A stretch of 64,000 bases of DNA from Streptomyces sp. ISL-100 (GTDB lineage Bacteria > Actinomycetota > Actinomycetes > Streptomycetales > Streptomycetaceae): assembly GCF_018614615.1 (NCBI RefSeq), contig NZ_JAGGOK010000065.1, forward strand, positions 1 through 64,000, read 5' to 3'. The position numbers and the translations under genes are program-made. Below the pieces are notes generated by a model. It did no database searches. It saw only the letters and a list, made by a program, of their open reading frames with translations, and was not told the origin of the DNA. Every line of letters begins with the position of its first letter. The stretch's first letter is position 1. Shown here piece after piece: positions 54,601 through 63,921 of the stretch.

Positions 54601-54661
54601 CCTGGGCGGCCCGCTGGATCGCCGCGAACTCGGGGTGGTGCGGGTCGACCTTGTTGCTCAT
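54545..54661 (-). CDS. Possible small ORF or gene remnant
   Basis: Reading minus from ATG 54661 gives MSNKVDPHHPEFAAIQRAAQ and stops at 54545 after 38 residues. In the part outside the WYL gene nearly every codon ends in G or C, and the same frame continues upstream (EARWGQSDGDGDGLQL) with similar bias, which is what real Streptomyces coding sequence looks like. It may be the end of a decayed gene overlapping the 3' end of the WYL gene antisense. No ribosome binding site is visible. Treat as tentative. Confidence 0.3.
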   Translation of the reverse strand: MSNKVDPHHPEFAAIQRAAQVRPAPLDPERARGDHGPT

Positions 54662-55079
54662 CAGCTGGAGGCCGTCTCCGTCCCCATCGCTTTGCCCCCA
54701 TCGGGCTTCAGGCAGCAGGCAGGAGACACATGATGCTCGCGACGGCCCCCGGTCCGACAGGGGGCGTACGCGGACTATGTGGGGGAAGCGTGAATTCGGC
54801 TACGGGGCGTCAGATTTCGCGGGGGCCGGTGCGGGGAATTGCGGGCAGTCCCCGCGGGATGCCGGGAATGAATTCGGAACCTGTTATTGCGTGATCATTC
54901 GAAGGGTGTTCCATTCGTGTCCCGGCGGCACGGAACTGTCCTTTCGGGTGAAGGCGTTCATGCCAAACGCCCGTCGTGATCCTGTGACACAAGTGTGACC
55001 GCTGAGGTATCTGGGGCGGTGACACTCAGCTCCGGCCCTGTACTTCCTTCCGCGTTCCGGGCGGCCTACGGTGAGTCTC
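54601..55079. other. Intergenic region WYL regulator - I78 inhibitor gene
   Basis: About 480 bases. The first 60-120 bases contain the possible minus-strand remnant described separately. The rest is notably less GC-rich (for example the stretch around 54880-54930 with AATTCGGAACCTG and CGTGATCATTCG) and probably holds the promoter for the downstream gene. No palindrome of note was seen. Confidence 0.5.
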
Positions 55080-55295
55080 ATGGCATCCCTACCGACCCCT
55101 TCCGCACAGCCCGACGACGCTCCCGAGGCGTACGTCGGACTCGACGCCGCCGGCGCGGAGCGGCTGGCCCGCGAGCGAGGCTGGACCACCGTCAGGGCAC
55201 TTCCGCCGGGCTCGATCATCACCATGGAGTACCTGGAGGGCCGCCTCAACTTCGAGGTCAAGGACGACACCGTCATCCGCTGCTGGAAGGGCTGA
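55080..55295 (+). CDS. I78-family peptidase inhibitor-like small protein
   Basis: A protein of about 71 residues ending DAAGAERLARERGWTTVRAL, PPGSIITMEYLEGRLNFEV and KDDTVIRCWKG. The pattern (A-E-LARERGW then ITMEY-EGRLN, then C-terminal I-RCWKG) matches the inhibitor I78 / potato-inhibitor-like fold of bacterial peptidase inhibitors. No signal peptide is present. ATG 55080 is chosen (GGTGAG upstream); a GTG lies at 55071. It is followed by a terminator. Confidence 0.85.
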   Translation: MASLPTPSAQPDDAPEAYVGLDAAGAERLARERGWTTVRALPPGSIITMEYLEGRLNFEVKDDTVIRCWKG

Positions 55296-55306
55296 CCCGC
55301 ACACGG

Positions 55307-55348
55307 CGAAGGCCCCGGTGGCTCCAAGGGAGTCCACCGGGGCCTTCG
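55307..55348. terminator. Bidirectional stem-loop terminator
   Basis: CGAAGGCCCCGGTGG and CCACCGGGGCCTTCG are perfect inverted copies around a 12-base loop. It separates the inhibitor gene from the convergent PAP2 phosphatase gene and can serve both. Confidence 0.85.
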
Positions 55349-55397
55349 CCTGCGGGGAGAGGCCTGTGCGTACCGTCCCCGCCGTCTTGCGGGCGGG

Positions 55398-56453
55398 TCA
55401 GCCGCCGGCCACCGGCCGGGGCGAGGACCCGGGGCGCGCCGCGCCCGTACGGTCGGCGTGCGGCGCGCGGCGGCTGCCCGCCGGGGTGACGGACGTCCGC
55501 TCCGAGCGGACCCCCTTCACCCCGGTGGTCAGCCGCTGCGTGAGGTGACCGGCCGTCCTGGCGTTGCCCGTGGAGCGGCCGCCGCTGCCCGCGCCCACCG
55601 GCTCGCGGGCCGGCGGCGTGTCGGCCTGGGCGGAGTACGGGGCGGTGGGGTGGCGCTGCGGGAAGAGCACCGGGGACACGCGGCCGCCGGCCGGCGCGGG
55701 CTGCGCGGCGCCGAGCTTGCGACGGGCACGCCGGGCCTCGCGCACCGCGAAGATCCAGGCTTCGGTGCGCCCGATCAGCGGCTCGAACCACGGCAGGCTC
55801 AGCAGGATCAGCAGACCGGCGGCCCAGCCGAGGAGCACATCGCTCAGCCAGTGGGTGCCCAGGTAGACGGTGGTCGCGCCGACGCCCAGCGCGACGAGGG
55901 CCGAGAACACCGAAAGCCAGCGCCTGGCCCGCGGGGTGGTGGCCAGGTAGGCCAGGATTCCCCACGTCACCACGGCGTTGGCGGTGTGACCGGAAGGAAA
56001 TATATCGCCGCCCGCGAACATCTCGGCCGAGCCGATCTCCGTCGCGTAGTGGGGGCCGAGGCGGCCGAGGCCGAGCTTGACCGAGCCCACCGTCACGTTC
56101 AGCAGGAGGAGCGAGGCGCCGAGCGTCAGCAGGGGGCGCAGCGTGTGCTGCCGCCAGGAGCGCCAGCCGAGCCAGGCCGCCACCATGACGGAGGTGGGGC
56201 CGCGCTGCCCGAGCACCACGAAGTAGTCCAGGAAGGGATGGACTTCGGGCCACTGCTCGTAGGGCCGGAAGAGCATGACCTTCCAGTCGAGAGCCACCAG
56301 CCAGGACGTGATCAGCACAGCCCAGACGATGGCGATGTAGAACGCCAGCGTCGAACCGAAGAGGGCCGTACGGGTACGGCTCATCCCGGGGATCTCTATC
56401 TTCGGCGGCTCCGCTTCCCGGTCCAGCCGGGCAAAGAGTTGGTCGGTACGCAC
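55398..56453 (-). CDS. PAP2 superfamily membrane phosphatase
   Basis: A 351-residue membrane protein with about six helices. The PAP2 motifs are KLGLGRLGPHYA (motif 1, partly degenerate), FPSGHTAN (motif 2) and YLGTHWLSDVLLGW (motif 3, with the catalytic His and Asp but no Ser-Arg ahead). It should dephosphorylate a lipid phosphate such as undecaprenyl pyrophosphate or phosphatidate. The last about 100 residues form a Pro/Arg/Thr-rich cytoplasmic tail. GTG 56453 is chosen for the start; the frame stays open to 56588. Confidence 0.87.
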   Translation of the reverse strand: MRTDQLFARLDREAEPPKIEIPGMSRTRTALFGSTLAFYIAIVWAVLITSWLVALDWKVMLFRPYEQWPEVHPFLDYFVVLGQRGPTSVMVAAWLGWRSWRQHTLRPLLTLGASLLLLNVTVGSVKLGLGRLGPHYATEIGSAEMFAGGDIFPSGHTANAVVTWGILAYLATTPRARRWLSVFSALVALGVGATTVYLGTHWLSDVLLGWAAGLLILLSLPWFEPLIGRTEAWIFAVREARRARRKLGAAQPAPAGGRVSPVLFPQRHPTAPYSAQADTPPAREPVGAGSGGRSTGNARTAGHLTQRLTTGVKGVRSERTSVTPAGSRRAPHADRTGAARPGSSPRPVAGG

Positions 56454-56907
56454 TGAATCGACGTTACAGCGAGTGAGTGACAAGCCCGGCCCATCCGGCA
56501 TCTTTGTGATGACGATGTGATGTGGGGTGTGTCTCACCGAGTGGGTAATTCCCGGCCGTTCGGGAATGCGGGGCGGCCTCATGCTCAATTAATTCGGAGG
56601 CCCGCTCGTAAGAGTGAATGCGCGTCGATGAATTCCGTTCACCGGAACTCAGCATGGAATTTCCCGCTCCCTCATGAGCCGCTCAAGATCACTGGCGGCT
56701 CGGCGGCGGGTCGTCGGCCGGTCCGGAGTGACGTGGCGTACGCCACACCCGCCTCCCGCCCCGGTGAGAGGTGCACCACGTGGCACGGGTGTGAACTCGC
56801 GTACTCTGACGGCTCACTCGCCCGTCGATGCCGGGCCCGCAGGGACGTAGGACAACGCCGTCCCGCCGGTCCGCCGAGCGCGAGGGATGTCACTGGGAGG
56901 GACGCAC
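56454..56907. other. Divergent intergenic region PAP2 - MFS
   Basis: About 450 bases between two divergent genes. An open frame on the plus strand from 56517 has no conserved look or codon bias and is rejected. The region is less GC-rich around 56600-56670 (AATTAATTCGG), which is where a promoter might sit. No regulator gene is adjacent. Confidence 0.5.
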
Positions 56908-58575
56908 ATGTCAGGGACGACCACGGCCGGAACACAGCGGTCTGCGGGCGCCCCCGGGCACCGGCCGCGCGTACAGAACGTGGGGGCCGTCGCCGGTAAC
57001 CGCTGGGCCGTGCTGGTCGTCCTGTGCGTCAGCCTGCTGCTGGTCGCCCTCGACGCGACGATCCTGCACATCGCCGTCCCGGCCGTCTCCGAGGACCTGC
57101 GTCCCGGCGCGATGGAACTGCTCTGGATCGTCGACGCCTACCCGCTGGTCTGCGCCTCGCTGCTGATTCTCTTCGGCACGCTCGGCGATCGTGTCGGGCG
57201 CCGTCGCGTCCTGCTGCTCGGTTACGGACTCTTCGGCGCCGCGTCCGCGCTCGCCGCCTTCGCCGACAGCCCGCACGTCCTCATCGCGGCCCGCGCCCTG
57301 CTCGGCATCGGCGGCGCGATGATCATGCCCGCGACGCTGTCGATCCTCCGCCAGGTCTTCCCCGACCGGCGCGAGCGCGCCGTCGCCATCGGCATCTGGA
57401 CCGCGGTCGCCGCCATAGGCGCGGCCACCGGGCCGGTACTCGGCGGCTTCCTCATCCAGCACTTCTGGTGGGGCTCGGTCTTCCTCATCAACATCCCGCT
57501 GATGGCACTGATCCTGCCGGTCGGCCGCTGGCTGCTGCCGGAATCCCGGGGGAGCGGCCACGGGCCCTGGGACGTGCTCGGCGCACTCATGGCCGCGGCC
57601 GGTGTGCTCGGCGTCGTCCTCGGGGTGAAGCGGATCGGCAGCGGCGAGGGCATCGCCGACGCCAGGACGCTGCTGCCGCTGCTCATCGGCTCGGTGCTGC
57701 TCGTTCTCTTCGTACGCAGGCAGAGGACGCGGACGCAGCCGCTCATCGACGTGACGATGTTCGCCAGGGCGGCCTTCTCCACCTCCGTCGGATGCATCGT
57801 TCTGGCGATGCTCGCGCTGGTCGGCCTGGAGCTGATCGCCGTCCAGTACCTCCAACTGGTGCTCGAACTGAGCCCGCTGGAGACCGGACTGCGGCTGCTG
57901 CCGCTGACCTTCGCCGCGATGGCGGCCGGCGCCACCGGCTCGTACACCCTCCAGCGCCTCGGCCCGCGCGCCATGGTCTCCTCCGGCTTCGCGCTGACCG
58001 CCGCGGCGGTGCTCGTACTGACCCTTATGGGACAGCACGACCGGCCCGCGCTGTTGACGGCCGGGTTCGTGCTGCTCGGCTTCGGGCTCCAGACCACACT
58101 CTTCGGGGCGTACGAGTCGATGCTGAGCGAGGCCCCGGCCGAGCACGCGGGCGGCGCCGCCGCCATCGGCGAGACCTCCTACCAGCTCGGCGCCGGTATG
58201 GGCATCGCCCTGCTCGGCAGCGTCATGAACGCCGCCTACGCGCCCGGGGTCGCCACGGTCCCCGGCGTCTCCTCGGCGCAGAGCGCGGGCGCGGCGAACT
58301 CGCTCGGCGAGGCGTACACGGTCGCGGACCGGATCGGCGGACCCGCCGGTGACGCGTTGCGCTCCACCGCGCGGCAGGCCTTCGTCCACGGCCTGCATGT
58401 GACGCTCTTCGTCAGCGCGGGCCTGCTGCTGCTCGGCGCGCTGGCCGCGCTGAGACTGCCGCGGCTGATGGACTGCGGGGCGCGGGAAGAGCCGCAGGAA
58501 CAGTTGCCGCAGGTGAAGGTCCCGGCGCGCCGGGAGCCCGCCGAGCGGGCCGGGTCTGGACGGGTCGCGCGCTGA
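56908..58575 (+). CDS. MFS drug exporter, DHA2 family (14 TM)
   Basis: A 555-residue exporter of the EmrB/QacA-SmvA type with about 14 helices. Motif A is GDRVGRRRVLLLG, motif C is GPVLGGFLIQHFWW, and motif D1 LDATILHIAVPAV lies in helix 1, the DHA2 hallmark. It should expel cationic drugs or other toxic compounds by proton antiport. ATG 56908 has GGGAGG seven bases upstream; the earlier ATG 56887 is less likely. The substrate is unknown and no TetR-type regulator is next to it. Confidence 0.9.
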   Translation: MSGTTTAGTQRSAGAPGHRPRVQNVGAVAGNRWAVLVVLCVSLLLVALDATILHIAVPAVSEDLRPGAMELLWIVDAYPLVCASLLILFGTLGDRVGRRRVLLLGYGLFGAASALAAFADSPHVLIAARALLGIGGAMIMPATLSILRQVFPDRRERAVAIGIWTAVAAIGAATGPVLGGFLIQHFWWGSVFLINIPLMALILPVGRWLLPESRGSGHGPWDVLGALMAAAGVLGVVLGVKRIGSGEGIADARTLLPLLIGSVLLVLFVRRQRTRTQPLIDVTMFARAAFSTSVGCIVLAMLALVGLELIAVQYLQLVLELSPLETGLRLLPLTFAAMAAGATGSYTLQRLGPRAMVSSGFALTAAAVLVLTLMGQHDRPALLTAGFVLLGFGLQTTLFGAYESMLSEAPAEHAGGAAAIGETSYQLGAGMGIALLGSVMNAAYAPGVATVPGVSSAQSAGAANSLGEAYTVADRIGGPAGDALRSTARQAFVHGLHVTLFVSAGLLLLGALAALRLPRLMDCGAREEPQEQLPQVKVPARREPAERAGSGRVAR

Positions 58576-58594
58576 CCCCGTAACGTCGGCCGCG

Positions 58595-58613
58595 AGCAGT
58601 AACTACCACTGCT
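58595..58613. promoter_or_regulatory. Inverted repeat upstream of acyl-CoA dehydrogenase
   Basis: AGCAGT and ACTGCT are perfect inverted copies around a seven-base centre AACTACC. It lies about 80-100 bases before the acyl-CoA dehydrogenase start, a plausible operator position. Confidence 0.45.
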
Positions 58614-58626
58614 AGTTTTGCGCAGC

Positions 58627-58658
58627 ACGTGACGCAATACGTGGCAGTACGTGACGCA
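58627..58658. promoter_or_regulatory. Triple direct repeat upstream of acyl-CoA dehydrogenase
   Basis: ACGTGACGCA occurs at 58627-58636 and again at 58649-58658, with a related copy ACGTGGCAGT at 58639-58648 between them. Spacing of 10-12 bases puts the copies on one face of the helix, as for iteron-like regulator sites. The repeats end 35 bases before the start codon. Confidence 0.5.
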
Positions 58659-58693
58659 GCACCGTGAGCCGAGCAGCCGCCGGAGGGCCAGGA

Positions 58694-59884
58694 ATGTCCG
58701 CAACCTCAAAGCTTCCGCCGTTCGACCCCAGCGACCCGATCGGCATCGACGATCTGCTGGCCCCCGAGGACCTCGCGATCCGCGAGACCGTACGGACCTG
58801 GGCCGCCGACCGCGTCATGCCGTACATCGCCGACTGGTACGAGCGCGGCGAACTCCCCGGCATCCGCGAACTGGCCCGCGAGCTCGGCTCGATCGGCGCC
58901 CTGGGCATGTCCCTGGAGGGCTACGGCTGCGCGGGCGCGTCCGCCGTCCAGTACGGTCTGGCCTGCCTGGAGCTGGAGGCCGCCGACTCCGGCATCCGCT
59001 CCCTGGTCTCCGTACAGGGCTCGCTCGCCATGTACGCGATCCACCGCTTCGGCTCCGAGGAGCAGAAGCAGCGCTGGCTGCCCGGCATGGCCGCCGGCGA
59101 GATCATCGGCTGCTTCGGCCTGACCGAGCCCGACCACGGCTCCGACCCGGCCGGGATGCGGACGTACGCGAAGAAGGACGGCACCGACTGGGTGCTGACG
59201 GGCCGCAAGATGTGGATCACCAATGGCTCGGTCGCGGGCGTGGCCGTCGTCTGGGCGCAGACGGACGACGGGATTCGCGGCTTCGTCGTGCCGACCGACG
59301 CCCCCGGCTTCTCGGCGCCCGAGATCAAGCACAAGTGGTCCCTGCGCGCCTCGGTCACCAGCGAGCTGGTCATGGACGAGGTGCGGCTGGCCGCCGACGC
59401 CGTACTGCCCGACGTCACGGGGCTCAAGGGGCCGCTGAGCTGCCTGAGTCACGCGCGGTACGGAATCGTGTGGGGCGCGATGGGCGCCGCCCGCGCCAGC
59501 TTCGAGGCGGCGGTGGACTACTCGAAGACGCGCGAGCAGTTCGGAAAGCCGATCGGCGGATTCCAGCTCACCCAGGCCAAGCTCGCCGACATGGCGGTCG
59601 AACTCCACAAGGGCATCCTGCTCGCCCACCACCTGGGGCAGCGCATGGACGCCGGGCGGCTGCGACCGGAGCAGGTCAGCTTCGGCAAGCTCAACAATGT
59701 GCGCGAGGCGATCGAGATCTGCCGTACGAGCAGGACGATCCTCGGCGCGAACGGCATCTCGCTGGAGTACCCCGTGATGCGGCACGCGACGAACCTTGAA
59801 TCGGTGCTCACCTACGAGGGCACCGTCGAAATGCATCAGCTCGTACTGGGCAAGGCGCTCACCGGCCTGGATGCCTTCCGGTGA
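58694..59884 (+). CDS. Acyl-CoA dehydrogenase, glutaryl-CoA dehydrogenase type
   Basis: A 396-residue FAD-dependent acyl-CoA dehydrogenase. GIRSLVSVQGSLAMYAIHRF (near 102) carries the Arg that binds the second carboxylate in glutaryl-CoA dehydrogenases; GLTEPDHGSDPAGM (near 140-155) is the flavin-binding motif; the catalytic base Glu is in LTYEGTVEMHQLV (near 374). It would oxidise glutaryl-CoA to crotonyl-CoA in lysine and tryptophan breakdown. ATG 58694 is about 5-10 bases after GGAGG/AGGA; an ATG-less GTG at 58664 would extend it by ten residues. Confidence 0.9.
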   Translation: MSATSKLPPFDPSDPIGIDDLLAPEDLAIRETVRTWAADRVMPYIADWYERGELPGIRELARELGSIGALGMSLEGYGCAGASAVQYGLACLELEAADSGIRSLVSVQGSLAMYAIHRFGSEEQKQRWLPGMAAGEIIGCFGLTEPDHGSDPAGMRTYAKKDGTDWVLTGRKMWITNGSVAGVAVVWAQTDDGIRGFVVPTDAPGFSAPEIKHKWSLRASVTSELVMDEVRLAADAVLPDVTGLKGPLSCLSHARYGIVWGAMGAARASFEAAVDYSKTREQFGKPIGGFQLTQAKLADMAVELHKGILLAHHLGQRMDAGRLRPEQVSFGKLNNVREAIEICRTSRTILGANGISLEYPVMRHATNLESVLTYEGTVEMHQLVLGKALTGLDAFR

Positions 59885-59897
59885 GCGGCCCCGCCCA

Positions 59898-60338
59898 TTA
59901 GCTCTGGTTGAAGAAGCCGTTCGTGTCGCGGCCTGCGGCCTCACCGCTGACGACCTCGGTGTCGGCGGGGCTCAGCAGGAACACCCGGTTCGCGACGCGC
60001 TCGATCGAACCGCGCAGGCCGAAGGTCAGGCCGGCTGCGAAGTCCACGATGCGCTTGGCGTCGGAGGGCTCCATGGACGTGAGGTTCATGATGACCGGGA
60101 CACCGTCCCGGAAAAGCTCCCCGATGCCACGCGCGTCCCGGAAGCCGTCCGGGGTGACCGTGGCGATTCTCGGGGCCTTGTCGTCGGACGGCTCGGAGAC
60201 CGCCTTGACCCGTGGGTCCGTGACCCACGGCTCGGCGCTCTCGTTGGTTCCCTCGGCGTACTCGTCGTCGTAGTAGCGGTCGTCGTCGCTGTCCTCGACG
60301 AGTCCGAGCCAGGCACTGGCCTTGCGCACCGATCCCAT
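59898..60338 (-). CDS. SepF-like cell division protein
   Basis: A 146-residue SepF-family protein. The N-terminal [20 protein letters not shown] is the membrane-targeting amphipathic region in a variant form, an acidic linker follows, and the C-terminal SepF fold reads [27 protein letters not shown] and [19 protein letters not shown]. SepF links FtsZ to the membrane; streptomycetes also carry shorter SepF-like proteins (SflA, SflB), and this neighbourhood away from ftsZ suggests one of those. ATG 60338 has AAAGGAGG seven bases upstream. Confidence 0.9.
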   Translation of the reverse strand: MGSVRKASAWLGLVEDSDDDRYYDDEYAEGTNESAEPWVTDPRVKAVSEPSDDKAPRIATVTPDGFRDARGIGELFRDGVPVIMNLTSMEPSDAKRIVDFAAGLTFGLRGSIERVANRVFLLSPADTEVVSGEAAGRDTNGFFNQS

Positions 60339-60628
60339 GGGACGCCTCCTTTCACCGCGGTCGGTCTGTGTACCGCTCCCCCTATGGTCGTCCATCATGC
60401 GGATTACGCGCCAAGTGGATAGTCGCCGCGCAGGGGATTCGTGACGGTACTGGTGCAGAACTTGTGGCGGTTCGTCAAGGTTCTTACTGTGTCCGGCTGC
60501 TGACAGAGTGAAAAATACGACCGTCGGGCCACACGGGTGATGAGGGGGACGGACGGGTGAACACGGGACGTTGAAACCGCCTCGATACGATGCGGGCCGC
60601 ACCGTCTCACGTCGCCCGGGGGAGCGCC

Positions 60629-61852
60629 TTGTTCGGAATAGTCAGGCCTTGCAGTCATCGGCTCTCGGAGGGGCTCAGGACGGAGTGGATGGCCCATCTG
60701 TGCGGGCTCTGCCTGGCACTTCGCGGTGACCACGGGCAGCTCGCGAGGGTCGTGACGAACTACGACGGCCTGATCGTCTCGGTTCTGACGGAGGCTCAGT
60801 CCGAGCGCGTCACGGGATGGCGGCGTACGGCCGGCCCCTGTCCACTGCGCGCGATGCGCACCGCGCCCGTCGCCCAGGGCGAGGGGGCCAGGCTGGCCGC
60901 GGCCGTCTCGCTGGTCCTGGCCTCGGCGAAGGTACGGGACCACGTCGCCGACCGGGACGGGGTGTTGGCCCGCAGGCCGGTGGCGGCGGCCGCGCGGCGG
61001 GTCGCCGCGGGCTGGGACAGGGCGGGCGCGCGGACGGGCGCCTCGCTGGGCTTCGACACCGCGCTGCTGGTCGACGCGGTGGACCGGCAGGCCGGGATCG
61101 AGGCGCTGGCGGGGCTTGGCACGTCCGTCCTCACGGTCACCGAGCCGGCCGAGACGGCGACCGCCGCTGCCTTCGCGCACACCGCCGTACTCGCGGGCAG
61201 GCCGCAGAACGCGGCGCCCCTCGAGGAGGCGGGCCGGCTCTTCGGGCGGCTCGCGCATCTGCTGGATGCCGTGGAGGACCTGGAAGCTGACGCGGCGTCT
61301 GGTGCGTGGAACCCGCTGACCGCGACGGGCACCGGCCTGGCGGAGGCACGCCGGCTGTGCGACGACGCGGTGCGTGGAGTGCGGCTGGCGCTGCGGGACG
61401 CGGAATTCACGGATGCCAAACTGGCGCACGTACTCCTGGCCCACGAGCTGGGGCGGTCGGTGGACCGGGCGTTCGGCGCGACGTGCGCCCATCAACCGGG
61501 GCCCTACGGGCCGCCCGGTCCGTACAACCCCAATCCGCACGGGCCGGGTCCCTACGCCCCGAATCCCTACGCCCCGGGGCCGGGTGGACCTGGGCCGCAA
61601 GGACCCCCTCCTCCGGAGCCGCCGCGGCGAGACCGGCGCGGCACTCTCGTCGGCTGCGCTGTGTGGCTGGGCCTCGCCTGTACGTGCCAGATGTGCTGCG
61701 GCACCTACCAGGACCCGTGGTCCCGCGAGAACCGCCAGGCCCCCTGTCAGAGCTGTGGGGACTGCTGCGAGGGCTGCGGGCAGTGCGGGAGCTGCTGCGA
61801 AAGCTGCTCCGGGTGCTGCGAGTGCTGTGAGTGCTGCGACTGCGGCGGCTGA
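60629..61852 (+). CDS. DUF5685 family protein with cysteine-rich C-terminus
   Basis: A 407-residue protein. The N-terminal 290 residues resemble DUF5685 ([20 protein letters not shown] then [14 protein letters not shown], with conserved His/Cys/Asp). A Pro/Gly/Tyr-rich linker ([20 protein letters not shown]) follows, then a tail with 21 cysteines in about 66 residues ([18 protein letters not shown] at the end). The tail suggests metal binding. TTG 60629 with GGGGAG four bases upstream is chosen, since the conserved MFGIVRPC start lies there. The gene is divergent from the SepF-like gene. Function is unknown. Confidence 0.85.
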   Translation: MFGIVRPCSHRLSEGLRTEWMAHLCGLCLALRGDHGQLARVVTNYDGLIVSVLTEAQSERVTGWRRTAGPCPLRAMRTAPVAQGEGARLAAAVSLVLASAKVRDHVADRDGVLARRPVAAAARRVAAGWDRAGARTGASLGFDTALLVDAVDRQAGIEALAGLGTSVLTVTEPAETATAAAFAHTAVLAGRPQNAAPLEEAGRLFGRLAHLLDAVEDLEADAASGAWNPLTATGTGLAEARRLCDDAVRGVRLALRDAEFTDAKLAHVLLAHELGRSVDRAFGATCAHQPGPYGPPGPYNPNPHGPGPYAPNPYAPGPGGPGPQGPPPPEPPRRDRRGTLVGCAVWLGLACTCQMCCGTYQDPWSRENRQAPCQSCGDCCEGCGQCGSCCESCSGCCECCECCDCGG

Positions 61853-61919
61853 AGCCGACGCCCGTGTGAGCACCTTCGGCTCCCCGTGCCCGTAGCGCCC
61901 GTGTGGAAAGGTTGCGCGC

Positions 61920-62720
61920 ATGAGCACAGACCCGCAGCAGGACTGGAAGCACTGGCACGAGCAGCGCACCGAGACGGTCCTGGCGCCGTACGGCCCGCTC
62001 TCGCTCACCGGCACGCACTGGCTCTCCGACTACCCGGAAGGTCGCATTCCGGACGTGCCGGGGCGGTGGGCGGCCGACGGTGACGAGGTGGTTCTGACCG
62101 CCTCGCCCGAGGACGGCATCACTGTCGACGGGCAGCCGCTGACCGGCGAGGTCAGGCTGACCGCGGACACCGCGCCCATCCCGGAGTCCCGCGTCTCGGC
62201 CGCCGGGAAGCGGCTGGTCGTGCTGCGCCGGGAAGGGCTGTGGGCGGTCCGGGTCTTCGACCCCGAGTCGCCGGCGCGGCGTGCTTTCGCGGGAATAAAA
62301 GTGACGCCGTACGACCCGAAATGGGTGCTGCCGGGCCGCTTCCGCCCGTACGACGAAGGGCGCACCACCATCCAGGTCGAGAACGCGGACGGGCGCGAGC
62401 GCGGGCTCGGCCTCGCCGGGGAGATCGCCTTCGACATCGACGGCGTCGAGCACACGCTCCGGGTCGCCGTCGAGGACGACGGCTCGCTCTGGGCGGTCTT
62501 CGCCGACGCGACCAGTGGAGACAGTACGTACCGCTTCCGCTTCCTGCGACCGCCCGCGCCGGCGGCCGGCGGCACGGTGACCGTCGACTTCAACCGGGCG
62601 CTGCTGCCGCCGTGCGCCTTCGCCGACCACTTCATCTGCCCGTTCCCGCCGCCGGGCAACACCCTGACGGTTCCGGTTCCGGCGGGGGAGCGGCGGCTGT
62701 CATCGGCGGCCGACCGCTGA
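61920..62720 (+). CDS. DUF1684 family protein
   Basis: A 266-residue soluble protein with the DUF1684 pattern: WHEQRTETVLAPYGPLSLTG near the start, VRVFDPESPARRAFAGI in the middle, and DFNRALLPPCAFADHFICPFPPPGN at the end. The conserved FNRA-PPCAF motif is the family signature. The biochemical role is not established. ATG 61920 follows GGAAAGG at about 9 bases. It appears monocistronic. Confidence 0.88.
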   Translation: MSTDPQQDWKHWHEQRTETVLAPYGPLSLTGTHWLSDYPEGRIPDVPGRWAADGDEVVLTASPEDGITVDGQPLTGEVRLTADTAPIPESRVSAAGKRLVVLRREGLWAVRVFDPESPARRAFAGIKVTPYDPKWVLPGRFRPYDEGRTTIQVENADGRERGLGLAGEIAFDIDGVEHTLRVAVEDDGSLWAVFADATSGDSTYRFRFLRPPAPAAGGTVTVDFNRALLPPCAFADHFICPFPPPGNTLTVPVPAGERRLSSAADR

Positions 62721-62933
62721 GCCGTCGGAACCGGCCCGGGCCCGCCTGTCGCGTCCCGGACCCGTCGGCCGAAAGGCGCCCTTGCGCGGGCAGTTGGCGC
62801 CACGGATACTCCCGAGGAGCGCTTGTCAGGGACACAACCTGTCCGGTATCCGGACCGGTTCACTGACTGCGCCTCACGGGCCCGTCTCACCCCACGAGTG
62901 GGCCCCCTAACTTCCCCTTGGGAGGAACGAAAC

Positions 62934-63836
62934 GTGAGGATCAAGCGCACCACCCCCCGCAGCGGCATAGCGAGACGATCCCGCCTGATAGCCGTCACGG
63001 CAGGACTCGTCGCCGCGGCCGCACTCACCGTACCGAGCGCCAGTGCCGACACGGCCAGTACGTACAGCGCCAACCAGCTCACCTCCGCGAGTGACGCGGT
63101 CCTCGAGGCCGATGTCGCCGGTACCGCCTGGCACATCGACAAGGCGAAGAACACCCTGGTCGTCACGGCCGACAGCACCGTCTCCGCCGCCGAGATCGCC
63201 AAGATCAAGCGCGAAGCCGGGACGAACGCAGGCGCCATCCGCGTCGAGCGCACCCCCGGCAAGTTCTCCAAGCTTCTCTCCGGCGGCGACGCGATCTACG
63301 CCACCAGCTGGCGCTGCTCGGCGGGCTTCAACGTCCGCAACAGCGCGGGTACGTACTTCTTCGTGACCGCCGGCCACTGCACCGACGGCAATCCGCCCTG
63401 GTACACCAACTCCTCCCGTACCACGAGCATCGGCCCCACGGCCGGATCCAGCTTCCCGGGCAACGACTACGGCCTGGTGCGGTACGCCAACACCTCGCTC
63501 TCGCACCCCGGCACCGTCGGCAGCCAGGACATCACCAGCGCGGCCAACGCCACCGTCGGCATGTCCGTCACCCGTCGCGGCTCCACGACCGGTACCCACA
63601 GCGGTTCCGTCACCGGCCTCAACGCCACGGTGAACTACGGCGGCGGCGACATCGTCTACGGCATGATCCGCACCAACGTCTGCGCCGAGCCCGGCGACAG
63701 TGGCGGCCCGCTCTACTCCGGCACCCGCGCCATCGGTCTGACCTCGGGCGGCAGCGGCAACTGCTCCTCCGGCGGTACGACGTTCTTCCAGCCGGTCACC
63801 GAGGCCCTGAGCGCGTACGGCGTCAGCGTCTACTAA
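62934..63836 (+). CDS. Streptogrisin-type S1 serine protease precursor
   Basis: A 300-residue secreted chymotrypsin-like protease, close to streptogrisin A/B of Streptomyces griseus. A signal peptide spans about 1-38 (ending ASADT), a propeptide runs to about 114, and the mature enzyme starts near [20 protein letters not shown]. The catalytic triad is His in FVTAGHC (near 145), Asp in GNDYGLV (near 177) and Ser in [12 protein letters not shown] (near 256). Six Cys in the mature part fit the known disulfides. GTG 62934 has GGGAGG eight bases upstream. A terminator follows. Confidence 0.94.
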   Translation: MRIKRTTPRSGIARRSRLIAVTAGLVAAAALTVPSASADTASTYSANQLTSASDAVLEADVAGTAWHIDKAKNTLVVTADSTVSAAEIAKIKREAGTNAGAIRVERTPGKFSKLLSGGDAIYATSWRCSAGFNVRNSAGTYFFVTAGHCTDGNPPWYTNSSRTTSIGPTAGSSFPGNDYGLVRYANTSLSHPGTVGSQDITSAANATVGMSVTRRGSTTGTHSGSVTGLNATVNYGGGDIVYGMIRTNVCAEPGDSGGPLYSGTRAIGLTSGGSGNCSSGGTTFFQPVTEALSAYGVSVY

Positions 63837-63889
63837 GAGCAGATCAGCGGAACCTGAGCCAAGTCCGAAGACTGCGGCCAGCAGCAGAT

Positions 63890-63921
63890 GAGTCCCCGTC
63901 CGGTCGACCGGACGGGGACTC
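63890..63921 (+). terminator. Stem-loop terminator after protease gene
   Basis: GAGTCCCCGTCCGGTC and GACCGGACGGGGACTC are exact inverted copies, a 32-base perfect palindrome centred at 63905/63906, 54 bases after the stop. It fits a GC-rich terminator. The remaining 79 bases of the window contain nothing recognisable. Confidence 0.8.

Noticed and set aside
56517-56999. Plus-strand frame of 160 codons before the MFS gene
   Set aside because: Irregular codon use, no conserved pattern, and it runs through the MFS start in another frame.
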